From contig CBFCZE010000078.1 of assembly GCA_965602655.1 (NCBI GenBank), positions 1 through 13,192 on the forward strand: a stretch of DNA of 13,192 bases. The letters are read 5' to 3'. Below, one piece after another: positions 5,479-13,085 of the stretch (the first letter of the stretch is position 1; each line of letters opens with the position of its first letter). The position numbers and the translations under genes were made by a program. Below the pieces are notes generated by a model. The model searched no databases and was not told where the DNA came from. It was given only the letters and a program-made list of their open reading frames with translations. Origin of the DNA: JAAERC01 sp965602655 (GTDB taxonomy: Bacteria; Zixibacteria; MSB-5A5; GN15; PGXB01).

Positions 5479-6339
5479 ATGCAGTTAAATGACATTAAAA
5501 ATATGGCCGTAATAGGCTGCGGAACAATGGGTAATGGTATTGCCCATGTCGTTGCTCAAAACGGCTATGAAATTGTTCTTGTTGATGTTGACGAGAAATA
5601 TCTTGAAAAAGCAGTAGCGACTATCACAAAAAACCTTGATCGGATGATTAAAAAAGAGAAAATCACCGAACAGGATAAAACCGATACGCTCGGTCTAATT
5701 ACGACCACCACTGATCTTACGGCAGTAAAGAAATGCCAGCTTGTTATTGAAGCCATAACCGAAAGTCTTGAACCGAAATTGGTACTATTCGAGAAACTTG
5801 ATGAAATATGTCACACCGACACTATTCTGGCCTCAAACACCTCTTCATTACCGATTACAAAATTGGCCAGCGCTACCAAAAGACCGGATAAAGTAGTCGG
5901 CATGCATTTTATGAATCCGGTACCAATGATGAAATTGGTTGAAATGATCCGGGGTATGGCTACCTCAGATGAGACTTTTGGAATTGCTATGGAATTGGGG
6001 AAAAAACTTGGAAAGATACCGGTTTCATCAGAAGATTATCCCGGATTTATTGCCAATCGAATTCTTTTCCCGATGATAAATGAGGCCGTTTATGTTGTCT
6101 ATGAAGGCATCGGCACTCCCGAAGATGTTGATACGGTAATGAAATTAGGAATGGCTCATCCGATGGGCCCGCTGACGCTAGCTGATTTTATCGGTCTTGA
6201 TGTTTGCCAGGCGATATTGGAAGTAATGCATGAAGGGACAGGTAACCAGAAATATAGCCCTTGTCCGTTACTAAAGAAAAAAGTTCAGGCAGGTTTTCTT
6301 GGACGAAAGAGCGGGCGTGGATTCTTTGAGTATAAATAA
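5479..6339 (+). CDS. hbd: 3-hydroxybutyryl-CoA dehydrogenase
   Basis: A 286-residue single-function dehydrogenase that interconverts 3-hydroxybutyryl-CoA and acetoacetyl-CoA. The N-terminal Rossmann fold has GCGTMG (G13, G15, G18) and an acidic residue D36 at the end of the second strand, which favours NAD(H). By alignment with the human short-chain enzyme, the active site is S122, H143 (GMHFMNPVP), E155 and N193 (PGFIANRI). The C-terminal dimerisation domain includes AHPMGPLTLADFIGLD and ends in GRKSGRGFFEYK. A good GGAGGA (5468-5473) precedes the start. It sits between the thiolase and the acyl-CoA dehydrogenases with short gaps (25 and 16 nt), as in butyrate/butanoyl-CoA and beta-oxidation operons. 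The usual partner crotonase is absent from the operon. NADP use, as in some PaaH/Hbd enzymes, cannot be excluded. Confidence 0.95.
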   Translation: MQLNDIKNMAVIGCGTMGNGIAHVVAQNGYEIVLVDVDEKYLEKAVATITKNLDRMIKKEKITEQDKTDTLGLITTTTDLTAVKKCQLVIEAITESLEPKLVLFEKLDEICHTDTILASNTSSLPITKLASATKRPDKVVGMHFMNPVPMMKLVEMIRGMATSDETFGIAMELGKKLGKIPVSSEDYPGFIANRILFPMINEAVYVVYEGIGTPEDVDTVMKLGMAHPMGPLTLADFIGLDVCQAILEVMHEGTGNQKYSPCPLLKKKVQAGFLGRKSGRGFFEYK

Positions 6340-6355
6340 TTAAGGAGCTTGATAT

Positions 6356-7501
6356 ATGGATTTTAATCTGAGCGAAGACCAGGAATTGATGCGCGAATCG
6401 GCCGTTGAGTTTGCACAAAAAAGGCTTTTCCCGATAGCGGAAGAACTTGATGAGAAGGGTGAAACGCCTTCCGCATTATTGCAGGAGATAGGCGAACTCG
6501 GATACTTTGGACTGATGGCTCCGGAGGAATTCGGCGGATTGGATGCCGATACCTTAAGTTATGCCCTGGTTATCGAAGAGATTGCAAAAGCCTGTGCCGG
6601 AATATCAATCGCAATTTCCGTTCATAATTCTCTGGTTATAAAGGCAATTGAAAAATACGGCACGGATAATCAAAAGAAAGAATTTCTGCCTAAATTGGCG
6701 ACCGGTGAAATTATCGGCGCCTATAGTCTATCGGAACCGAATTCGGGAACCGATGCAGGTTCATTATCCTGTCAGGCGATAGCCGACGGCGATAATTATC
6801 TTTTTAACGGTACCAAAAGTTGGGTTTCAACGGCCGAGCACGCCGGGATATTTATTGTCTTTGCCTTAACCGATCCGGGAAAAGGTCCCAAGGGGATTTC
6901 GGCAATAATTGTTCCCAAAGATACCGAAGGAATATCACTCGGCGCCAATGAGAAGAAGATGGGAATGAAATGTTCCGATACCCGGGAACTATCTTTTATG
7001 GATGCCAAGGTGCCGAAGGCAAATCTACTTGGCAAAGAAAACGAAGGATTCAAAATTGCTCTGTCTCTTCTGGATAACGGCCGGATCGGTATTGCCGCGC
7101 AGTCGCTGGGCATTGCCCAATCGGCTTTTGATGAAGCGTTGAAATATTCCAAGGAGCGGAAGCAGTTTGGCAGACCGCTGGCTGCTTTTCAGGCTATTCA
7201 GTTTAAACTAGCCGATATGGCAACCAAAATTGATGCTGCCCGTTTGATGGTCTATCGCGCCTCTGTCTTAAAAGATCTTGAAGAAAGGAAATATTCCAGA
7301 CAGATTTCGATGGCCAAGCTATATGCCTCGGAAGTTGCCAATTATGTCGCCAATGAAGCGGTGCAGATTCATGGCGGTTACGGTTATGTCAAAGAATATC
7401 CGGTGGAACGATATTTCCGTGATGCCCGCGTAACCGAAATTTACGAAGGGACATCGGAGGCCCAACGAATGGTAATTTCGCGCGACCTGTTGAAGGATTA
7501 A
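6356..7501 (+). CDS. Acyl-CoA dehydrogenase (short-chain type), first of two
   Basis: A 381-residue FAD flavoprotein with the standard three-domain layout: N-terminal helices to about 120, a middle beta domain with AYSLSEPNSGTDAGS (122-136) and NGTKSWVSTA (151-160), and a C-terminal helical domain with QFGRPLAAFQAIQFKLADM. The catalytic base is E364 in IYEGTSEAQR, the position used by short/medium-chain enzymes. It oxidises acyl-CoA to trans-2-enoyl-CoA and passes electrons to electron-transfer flavoprotein. AAGGAG at 6342-6347 gives a well-spaced ribosome-binding site. It follows hbd by 16 nt, and a second dehydrogenase follows after 2 nt. The IYEGTSE motif and operon suggest butyryl-CoA as substrate, but a branched-chain acyl-CoA is also possible. 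Confidence 0.93.
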   Translation: MDFNLSEDQELMRESAVEFAQKRLFPIAEELDEKGETPSALLQEIGELGYFGLMAPEEFGGLDADTLSYALVIEEIAKACAGISIAISVHNSLVIKAIEKYGTDNQKKEFLPKLATGEIIGAYSLSEPNSGTDAGSLSCQAIADGDNYLFNGTKSWVSTAEHAGIFIVFALTDPGKGPKGISAIIVPKDTEGISLGANEKKMGMKCSDTRELSFMDAKVPKANLLGKENEGFKIALSLLDNGRIGIAAQSLGIAQSAFDEALKYSKERKQFGRPLAAFQAIQFKLADMATKIDAARLMVYRASVLKDLEERKYSRQISMAKLYASEVANYVANEAVQIHGGYGYVKEYPVERYFRDARVTEIYEGTSEAQRMVISRDLLKD

Positions 7502-7503
7502 CT

Positions 7504-8652
7504 ATGGATTTTGATATTAAATATAAAGACTTCAGGCAGGAAGTTCGTGGTTATTGTGAGGAGAAAATAGGCCCGCATGCGGCAGAGATTGACCGCGAGC
7601 AGTATTTTTCCAAAGAAGTTCACAAAGTTGTCAATGATAAAGGCTGGTGGGGTTCCACCGTTTCCAAAGAGTACGGCGGACTTGGTTTATTGATGGCGGA
7701 ATATGCCATTATCGTTGAAGAAATATCGCGGGTCTGTGGTTCTACCGGTTTGACTTTTGCCGCTCATAATTCACTGGGGACCTGGCCGATAAGTAAGTTC
7801 GGAAATGGAGAACAAAAGCAGAAATATCTGCCTCCGGCGGCGGAGAAAGGTAGTCTGATTGCCTTTGGCCTGACCGAACCGGATGCCGGTTCCGATGCCG
7901 GTGGTACTAAAAGCAAAGCCGAGAAAAAAGGCGATGAATATCTTGTTAACGGCACCAAATGCTGGATTACATCGGCCAATGTCTGTGATTATTCTATAAT
8001 AACAGCCCGGACCGATGATCAGGGTGGTGTGCATGGAATCTCATCATTTATTATTGAAAAAGATATGGAAGGCTTCAGCGCTGGGAAAAAAGAAAACAAA
8101 ATGGGCTGTCGCGGCTCGAATACCGCCTTTATGCACTTTGACGATATGAAACTTCCCGCCTGGCATCTTCTTGGAAAAGAGGGTGAAGGATTCAAGCAGT
8201 TTATGATAACGCTCGATGGCGGAAGAATTTCTATTGGAGCGATGGGTCTTGGCATCGCCCAGGCCGCTTTTGAATTGGCCGTAAAGTACTCCGAAAGCCG
8301 GATTCAATTTGGAAAACCGATATCGAGGAATCAGGCGATTCAGTTTAAATTGGCTGATATGGCCACTCAAATCGAAACTGCTCGGTTGCTGATGTATAAA
8401 ACTTCGTGGATGAAAGATAACAATATTCCATATTCCAAATACTCGGCCATGTGTAAGCTATACTGCTCCGAGGTTTCGCGTTTTTGCACTTACCAGGCGA
8501 TACAGATTCTTGGTGCGGCCGGCCTTTCTGAAAAATATCCGGCCGAAAGATATTATCGTGATATGAAACTGTGTGAAATCGGCGAGGGGACATCGGAGAT
8601 TCAGAGAATTGTTATCTCTCGTGAAGTAATAAAAGAGATGCAAGAGGCTTGA
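7504..8652 (+). CDS. Acyl-CoA dehydrogenase, second of two
   Basis: A 382-residue paralog of the preceding gene, clearly diverged from it. It has AFGLTEPDAGSDAGG (120-134), NGTKCWITSA (149-158), QFGKPISRNQAIQFKLADM and the catalytic glutamate E361 in IGEGTSEIQR. The residue before the catalytic Glu is glycine, where the first copy has tyrosine. This alters the acyl pocket edge, so the two enzymes probably act on different acyl chains. The start is 2 nt after the previous stop, with AAGGA (7493-7497) inside the end of that gene, implying translational coupling. A terminator follows at 8675-8709, so it ends the operon. Candidate substrates include branched acyl-CoAs such as isobutyryl- or 2-methylbutyryl-CoA; sequence alone does not decide. 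Confidence 0.92.
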   Translation: MDFDIKYKDFRQEVRGYCEEKIGPHAAEIDREQYFSKEVHKVVNDKGWWGSTVSKEYGGLGLLMAEYAIIVEEISRVCGSTGLTFAAHNSLGTWPISKFGNGEQKQKYLPPAAEKGSLIAFGLTEPDAGSDAGGTKSKAEKKGDEYLVNGTKCWITSANVCDYSIITARTDDQGGVHGISSFIIEKDMEGFSAGKKENKMGCRGSNTAFMHFDDMKLPAWHLLGKEGEGFKQFMITLDGGRISIGAMGLGIAQAAFELAVKYSESRIQFGKPISRNQAIQFKLADMATQIETARLLMYKTSWMKDNNIPYSKYSAMCKLYCSEVSRFCTYQAIQILGAAGLSEKYPAERYYRDMKLCEIGEGTSEIQRIVISREVIKEMQEA

Positions 8653-8674
8653 CCGAAGAATTTATTGAATTTTT

Positions 8675-8709
8675 AAAAACTGTGGTTTGTTTTTGCCACA
8701 GTTTTTTTT
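8675..8709 (+). terminator. Rho-independent terminator of the acyl-CoA operon
   Basis: AAAAACTGTGG (8675-8685) pairs with CCACAGTTTTT (8696-8706) around a 10-nt loop, and the T-run continues to 8709. It lies 22 nt after the stop of the last acyl-CoA dehydrogenase and separates that operon from rpiB. Confidence 0.88.
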
Positions 8710-8752
8710 ATATTTCCTGTTGAATAAATGGGATAAAAACAGAGGGTGAAAT

Positions 8753-9193
8753 ATGAAAATAGCGATTGGATCGGATCATGCCGGACTTGACCTGAAGGAA
8801 AAGGTTAAAGCTATTTTGGAAAATAAAAATATAGAAATAATTGATTTCGGGACTAACTCAAAAGATTCGGTTGACTATCCTGACTACGGATTAAAGGTGG
8901 CGCGAGCGGTTGTCACCGGTCAGGTAGATAAGGGCGTGGCCATCTGCTGGACAGGCGGCGGGATGGTAATTACTACCAATAAGGTCAGGGGAGTCCGGGC
9001 CGCTCTTTGTTTGAATAAGGAGATGGCTTTTTACGCTCGTTCTCATAATGATATTAATGTTCTTGTGTTATCTCAAAAGTATGTTAAGGATGAATTTGTT
9101 AATGATATAATTGATACTTGGCTGACAACCGAATTTGAAGGCGGCCGACATACTCGGCGTCTGGATAAAATAAAGGCCGCAGAAAATAATTAA
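8753..9193 (+). CDS. rpiB: Ribose-5-phosphate isomerase B / RpiB-LacAB family sugar-phosphate isomerase
   Basis: A 146-residue protein of the usual RpiB length. RpiB interconverts ribose 5-phosphate and ribulose 5-phosphate. It begins MKIAIGSDHAG (D8, H9 phosphate/ring-binding), then DYPDYG, the base-bearing loop with C65, NKVRGVRAALC, SHNDINVL with H98 (the ring-opening His), and EGGRHTRRLDKI at the end. These match the E. coli enzyme with a one-residue offset. The odd point is the loop after the catalytic cysteine: CWTGGGM replaces the usual CGTG[IVL]GM, with Trp at position 66 and Gly at 69. The enzyme may therefore have altered kinetics or handle another aldose phosphate. AGAGGGTG lies upstream of the start, and glyA follows after 29 nt. 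The rpiB-glyA pairing is common in bacteria. Confidence 0.9.
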   Translation: MKIAIGSDHAGLDLKEKVKAILENKNIEIIDFGTNSKDSVDYPDYGLKVARAVVTGQVDKGVAICWTGGGMVITTNKVRGVRAALCLNKEMAFYARSHNDINVLVLSQKYVKDEFVNDIIDTWLTTEFEGGRHTRRLDKIKAAENN

Positions 9194-9222
9194 TGGTCGG
9201 GAATGTATAGGGGATATTTGTA

Positions 9223-10467
9223 ATGTCGTATTTAAAAAAATCTGATCCTGAGATATATGAGGCTTTTCTAAAGGAAACACTGCGCGAATCAGACAAGCTC
9301 GAGCTTATCGCCTCGGAGAATTTTGTTTCGGAAGCGGTGCTTGAAGCGGCCGGCGGAGTGATGACCAATAAATATGCCGAAGGGTACCCCGGCAAACGAT
9401 ACTACGGCGGTTGCGAATTTGTCGATATTGCCGAGAATCTGGCGCGCGACAGAGCGAAAGAGCTGTTTAAATGTGAGCATGTCAATGTCCAGCCGCATTC
9501 CGGTTCGCAGGCAAACATGGGCGTTTATTTCGCGATTCTGGAACCGGGCGATAAAGTTATGGGTCTTGATTTATCGCATGGCGGTCATTTGACTCATGGC
9601 CATCCGATTAATTTTTCGGGCAAATTATATCAGTTTTTTGGGTATCAGGTGGATAGAGAAACTGAGGTAATAGATTATGATAAGCTGATGGTTCAGGCCG
9701 GGGAGGTCCAACCGAAAATGATTGTTACCGGTGCATCGGCTTATCCGAGAGCGCTCGATTTTAAGAAGTTTCGCGAGATTGCCGATGCCTGCGGCGCGTA
9801 TTTAATGGTTGATATTGCACATATTGCCGGTCTGATTGCAGCCGGATATCATGAATCACCGATACCATACGCCGATTTCGTTACCACTACCACGCACAAA
9901 ACATTACGAGGCCCGCGCGGCGGTATGATTATGTGTAAGGAAAAATATGCAGCCGATATTGATAGAACGGTTATGCCCGGCATACAGGGCGGTCCGCTGA
10001 TGCATATTATTGCCGCCAAGGCGGTGGCATTTGGCGAAGCCTTAAAACCGGAATTCAAGGATTATCAGAAAAGAATTCTTGATAATGCCCGAACGCTATC
10101 AGGTGAGCTGAAAAATATGGGGTATCATATTGTCTCCGGCGGAACCGATACGCATCTGTTTTTGGTTTCATTCCTCGATTGTGATTTTTCCGGGAAAAAA
10201 GTTGAAAAAGCACTTGATAAGGCCGGAATGACGGTTAATAAAAACACCGTTCCGTTTGACACCCGCAAGCCGTTTGTAACCTCCGGTATCAGAGTCGGCA
10301 CTCCGGCAATTACAACCCGCGGTATGGGACCCGATGAGATGAAAATAATCGCCGGTTTCATTGATATGGCCATTAAGAATCTTAAAGATGATGAGATTCT
10401 GGTGAAAATCGCCGGTGAAGTAAAAACACTGTGTGATAAATTCCCGCTGTACACCAGCAGAAAATGA
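9223..10467 (+). CDS. glyA: Serine hydroxymethyltransferase
   Basis: A 414-residue PLP enzyme of standard bacterial length. It converts serine and tetrahydrofolate into glycine and methylene-tetrahydrofolate, the main entry to one-carbon metabolism. Visible motifs are LELIASENFVS (27-37), YAEGYPGKRYYGGCEFVD (51-68), HSGSQANMGVYFA, LSHGGHLTHG, VDIAHIAGLIA with D197 binding the PLP ring nitrogen, and the Schiff-base lysine K226 in TTTTHKTLRGPRGG. All catalytic features are intact. The ribosome-binding site is a modest AGGGG (9209-9213). It is probably co-transcribed with rpiB. The methylene-THF it makes feeds thymidylate synthesis, which fits with the dCMP deaminase and NrdR genes further down. 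No hairpin terminator is visible in the 124 nt after it. Confidence 0.97.
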   Translation: MSYLKKSDPEIYEAFLKETLRESDKLELIASENFVSEAVLEAAGGVMTNKYAEGYPGKRYYGGCEFVDIAENLARDRAKELFKCEHVNVQPHSGSQANMGVYFAILEPGDKVMGLDLSHGGHLTHGHPINFSGKLYQFFGYQVDRETEVIDYDKLMVQAGEVQPKMIVTGASAYPRALDFKKFREIADACGAYLMVDIAHIAGLIAAGYHESPIPYADFVTTTTHKTLRGPRGGMIMCKEKYAADIDRTVMPGIQGGPLMHIIAAKAVAFGEALKPEFKDYQKRILDNARTLSGELKNMGYHIVSGGTDTHLFLVSFLDCDFSGKKVEKALDKAGMTVNKNTVPFDTRKPFVTSGIRVGTPAITTRGMGPDEMKIIAGFIDMAIKNLKDDEILVKIAGEVKTLCDKFPLYTSRK

Positions 10468-10591
10468 CCGCCGGTTTTATATTTGTTTGATTTCGTGACA
10501 CTCTGATTCAATTTGTTTTAAAATAGATTCGTATTATTTTTTTATGGTATTCAAAATTGATTCGATTTATAATATTTACAGGAGGTAAGGT

Positions 10592-10897
10592 ATGCTAATT
10601 CAATTTTCGATATTTCCCACCGGCGGCGGTGATTCGATTTCCGGCGAGGTATCAAAGGTGATCGATATAATTGATAATTCCGGTTTGACTTATAAAACGT
10701 CGTCTATGTCAACCGTTATCGAAGGGGAGTGGGACCAGATAATGCCGGTATTAAATAAATGCCGTCTGAAATTGAAAGAGAATAGTAGTCGTGTCTATAT
10801 GGTTCTGACAATGGATGACAGAGAGGGCGCAAAAAACAGAATTGATGGCAAAATTGAATCAATTGAAAAGAAACTAAATAGAAAAATTCGAAAATAA
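10592..10897 (+). CDS. MTH1187/YqgV-family small (thiamine-binding-like) protein
   Basis: A 101-residue protein of the DUF77/MTH1187 family, a small ferredoxin-like alpha/beta fold. Hallmarks are an N-terminal QFSIFPTGGGDSISGEV strand-loop, the signature TVIEGEWD (41-48) and a C-terminal DDREGAKNRIDGKIESIEKKL. Some members bind thiamine and are thought to be storage or sensory proteins; the cellular role is not settled. GGAGGT (10581-10586) is an excellent ribosome-binding site. It lies 124 nt after glyA and 27 nt before cutA. A TATAAT at 10568-10573 may indicate an internal promoter, but no good -35 box pairs with it. No thiamine biosynthesis gene or evident thiamine riboswitch was seen nearby. 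Confidence 0.85.
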   Translation: MLIQFSIFPTGGGDSISGEVSKVIDIIDNSGLTYKTSSMSTVIEGEWDQIMPVLNKCRLKLKENSSRVYMVLTMDDREGAKNRIDGKIESIEKKLNRKIRK

Positions 10898-10924
10898 AAG
10901 TTCATAAAAATATGGAGTAGGTAT

Positions 10925-11242
10925 ATGTCTGCATTTAGAGTAGTTATGGTAACCGTTCCGAAAGACAAAGCCGAGGAATTATCGCAAAAAATTATGATCA
11001 GAGGATTGGCGGCCTGTATTAATATTGTTGATAATATCAAGTCTGTCTATAAATGGAAAGGTGAATTGAAATCTGAATCAGAATCTCTTCTGATTATCAA
11101 GACAGCGACCAAGAAGGTAGAAAATCTTATAAAGTCGGTGAAAAAGGATCATCCCTACGAAATACCCGAAGTTATCTCGATGACTATTTCCGAAGGCAAT
11201 CCTGATTATCTCAACTGGATTGATTCGGAAACCACAGAATAA
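10925..11242 (+). CDS. cutA: CutA1 family divalent-cation tolerance protein
   Basis: A 105-residue protein matching the short CutA1 core. It has VMVTVPKDKAEELS at the start, RGLAACINIVDNIKSVYKWKGEL (C31, Y42, W44), LLIIKTATKKVENL, and HPYEIPEV (H76-V83) followed by NPDYLNWI. CutA1 proteins form very stable trimers with a ferredoxin-like fold and bind Cu(II) and other divalent ions. E. coli cutA mutations gave copper sensitivity, but the physiological role is unclear. GGAG at 10914-10917 lies eight bases upstream of the ATG. It is one of two ferredoxin-like small proteins in a row (with the MTH1187-type gene), and both are trimer/tetramer formers, though no shared function can be claimed. There is no signal peptide, so it is cytoplasmic here. 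Confidence 0.95.
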   Translation: MSAFRVVMVTVPKDKAEELSQKIMIRGLAACINIVDNIKSVYKWKGELKSESESLLIIKTATKKVENLIKSVKKDHPYEIPEVISMTISEGNPDYLNWIDSETTE

Positions 11243-11279
11243 AATAGTCTGATTAAAAATTCAAAAGGGAGTTTTTGTT

Positions 11280-12077
11280 TTGGCGGTTTTGAATACCAGT
11301 AGTCCGATTATTGCCCTAACCACAGATTTTGGCTTACAAGATAATTATATTGGTATCCTTAAAGGAATAATTGCAGGACTAAACAACCGCGCCAGGCTGA
11401 TTGATAACACGCATGATATTCCTCCATATAACATAAATTCCGGCCGCTATACTCTTGAAACGTCGTATAAATATTACGCCCGAGGTACGATTCATCTGGC
11501 TGTCGTTGACCCCGGAGTTGGCACCAGAAGAAAAGCGCTTTTGATTGAAACCAAAGATTATTTTTTTGTCGGGCCGGACAATGGTCTCTTTTCATTTCTG
11601 GGCAAAAAAGAAATCAAAAAGATAATATCTTTGAAGAATCGAAAATATTTTTTGAAAGAGATATCTTCGACATTCCATGCTCGTGATATTTTTGCCCCGG
11701 TGGCCGGTTACCTGTCGCTTGGTATCTTACCCGATGAATTTGGCCCGAAGATTGCAGACATAAAAAAGTTAAAATCAAATAAAATAAGAAAAACAAAATC
11801 CGGATTAACCGGGAATATCTTACATATTGACCGTTTTGGAAATGTTGTTACTTCGTTTCAAATCAATAACTTACCCAACAGTTCCTTTTTGATTTATTTC
11901 GGGAAGAATAAAATTGGGCGGCTGAGGAAAACCTACGGTTCCGTGAAAGAGGGAAAACCGGTCGCTTATATAAATTCGTTCGGATATCTCGAAATAGCTG
12001 TCAACGGCGGCTCGGCGGCCGATTATTTTTCAGTTAATTACACTTCAAAAGAAAAGATTTTAATTGCAACATCATAG
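11280..12077 (+). CDS. SAM hydroxide adenosyltransferase (DUF62, SAM-dependent chlorinase/fluorinase family)
   Basis: A 265-residue enzyme of the family that splits S-adenosylmethionine into adenosine and methionine, with water as the nucleophile in most members. Motifs: IALTTDFG near the start (D16), the family's D-R-H triad as D77 (VVDPGVGT), R84 (TRRKALL) and H133 (SSTFHARDIF), VGPDNGLFS, and a C-terminal barrel domain with DRFGNVVTSF and YLEIAVNGGSAADYF. This is the hydrolytic-type pattern; nothing specifically suggests halogenation. The start is a TTG: AGGGAG (11266-11271) lies eight bases upstream, no ATG occurs nearby, and the conserved TTDFG is only 14 residues in. Beyond the initiator, the protein has neither methionine nor cysteine. 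It follows cutA by 37 nt and precedes the deaminase by 21 nt, so it is probably in the same operon. Confidence 0.9.
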   Translation: MAVLNTSSPIIALTTDFGLQDNYIGILKGIIAGLNNRARLIDNTHDIPPYNINSGRYTLETSYKYYARGTIHLAVVDPGVGTRRKALLIETKDYFFVGPDNGLFSFLGKKEIKKIISLKNRKYFLKEISSTFHARDIFAPVAGYLSLGILPDEFGPKIADIKKLKSNKIRKTKSGLTGNILHIDRFGNVVTSFQINNLPNSSFLIYFGKNKIGRLRKTYGSVKEGKPVAYINSFGYLEIAVNGGSAADYFSVNYTSKEKILIATS

Positions 12078-12098
12078 AAACTAAATTAAATTCGGATT

Positions 12099-12599
12099 AT
12101 GACACACAATACCAACTTCAGGCGACCCTCCTGGAATGAATATTTTATGCGGATTGCGATGCTTGCCGCAACTCGCTCGACATGTTTAAGACGTCAGGTC
12201 GGGGCGGTCATTGTCAAGGATAAACGGGTTCTCTCCACCGGCTATAACGGTGCTCCGGCCGGGCTGGAACACTGTCTTGATATCGGTTGTCTTCGAGAGG
12301 AACTGGGGATACCATCGGGAGAGAGGCATGAGCTTTGCCGCGCCATTCATGCCGAGCAAAATGCCATAATACAGGCGGCCACATCGGGAACGTCGATCGA
12401 GGGTGCAACTTTATATTGTACTACTTCGCCATGTGTCCTGTGCGCCAAGGTTCTGATTAATTCCGGTATCAAAGAGATATATGCTGCGGGGGGGTATCCC
12501 GATGATCTCTCTCGCCAGATGCTTGACGAAGCCGGAGTGCTCGTGCATCGTTTGGTTGTAAGTAATAACTCAGAGCTTCTGAGGGAATTTGAAAAATGA
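12099..12599 (+). CDS. Deoxycytidylate (dCMP) deaminase, ComEB-like
   Basis: A 166-residue zinc deaminase that converts dCMP to dUMP, the precursor of dTMP. The N-terminal RPSWNEYFMRIAMLAATRSTC is typical of dCMP deaminases, so the ATG at 12099 upstream of it is the likely start although the ribosome-binding site is poor. The catalytic zinc motif is H84-A-E86 in CRAIHAEQNAI, with PCVLC giving C112 and C115. The GYNGAPAGLEHC block is the substrate loop. Its stop overlaps nrdR by ATGA, so the two are translationally coupled. With glyA upstream (methylene-THF) it supplies both inputs for thymidylate synthase. Homologs are often named ComEB after the B. subtilis late-competence locus, but competence is not implied. 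Confidence 0.93.
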   Translation: MTHNTNFRRPSWNEYFMRIAMLAATRSTCLRRQVGAVIVKDKRVLSTGYNGAPAGLEHCLDIGCLREELGIPSGERHELCRAIHAEQNAIIQAATSGTSIEGATLYCTTSPCVLCAKVLINSGIKEIYAAGGYPDDLSRQMLDEAGVLVHRLVVSNNSELLREFEK

Positions 12600-13045
12600 A
12601 ATGCCCTTTCTGCGGCCATGAGGAGGACCGGGTTGTCGATTCCCGCTCAGCACAGGATGGCCGCGCGGTGCGCCGCCGTCGAGAATGTCTCAAGTGTAAA
12701 GATAGATTTACCACTTACGAATATATCGAAAATGTAACGTTAACCGTCACCAAATCGGATCACCGCCGTGAACCGTTTGATCGCGGAAAATTAATAAACG
12801 GCATAAAGCTGGCCTGTAATAAACGACCGGTATCAATAAAAAAAATTGAATCGTTGGTTGACGGTATAGAATCGCGCTTGCAGGAGCTTTCCAAAAGTGA
12901 GGTAACCAGCACCTATATTGGCGAGTTGGTGATGGAGATCCTTAAGGAAACCGATGAAATCGCCTATGTTCGTTTCGCATCGGTTTATCGAAAATTCCAG
13001 GACAAAGCCGAGTTTATGGAAGAACTTAAGAAACTGCTGGAATAA
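12596..13045 (+). CDS. nrdR: Transcriptional repressor NrdR (ribonucleotide reductase regulator)
   Basis: A 149-residue regulator of standard length. The N-terminal zinc ribbon uses C3, C6, C31 and C34 (CPFC and CLKC) and carries the DNA-contacting arginine cluster RRRREC. Residues about 49-139 form the ATP-cone, beginning VTKSDHRREPFDRGKLINGI and ending VRFASVYRKFQD, which senses ATP/dATP. NrdR binds paired NrdR boxes upstream of ribonucleotide reductase genes and represses them when dATP is high. No nrd gene is in the window, so its targets lie elsewhere. It overlaps the dCMP deaminase by ATGA. In many bacteria ribD follows nrdR; here no plus-strand gene follows, and a minus-strand gene end converges on it 40 nt away. 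No clear terminator is visible in that gap. Confidence 0.97.
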   Translation: MKCPFCGHEEDRVVDSRSAQDGRAVRRRRECLKCKDRFTTYEYIENVTLTVTKSDHRREPFDRGKLINGIKLACNKRPVSIKKIESLVDGIESRLQELSKSEVTSTYIGELVMEILKETDEIAYVRFASVYRKFQDKAEFMEELKKLLE

Positions 13046-13085
13046 TAGTTACCCCAGTTTTTATCAGAACTAAACAAAATGTATT

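Noticed and set aside
6796..7152. 118-codon minus-strand frame inside the first acyl-CoA dehydrogenase, with shorter ones in the second dehydrogenase and glyA
   Set aside because: These are shadows of strong coding regions whose plus-strand motifs are intact.
10568..10573. Perfect TATAAT upstream of the MTH1187-type gene
   Set aside because: No reasonable -35 hexamer lies 16-18 bp upstream, and in an AT-rich gap such a match is expected by chance. It is not listed as a promoter.
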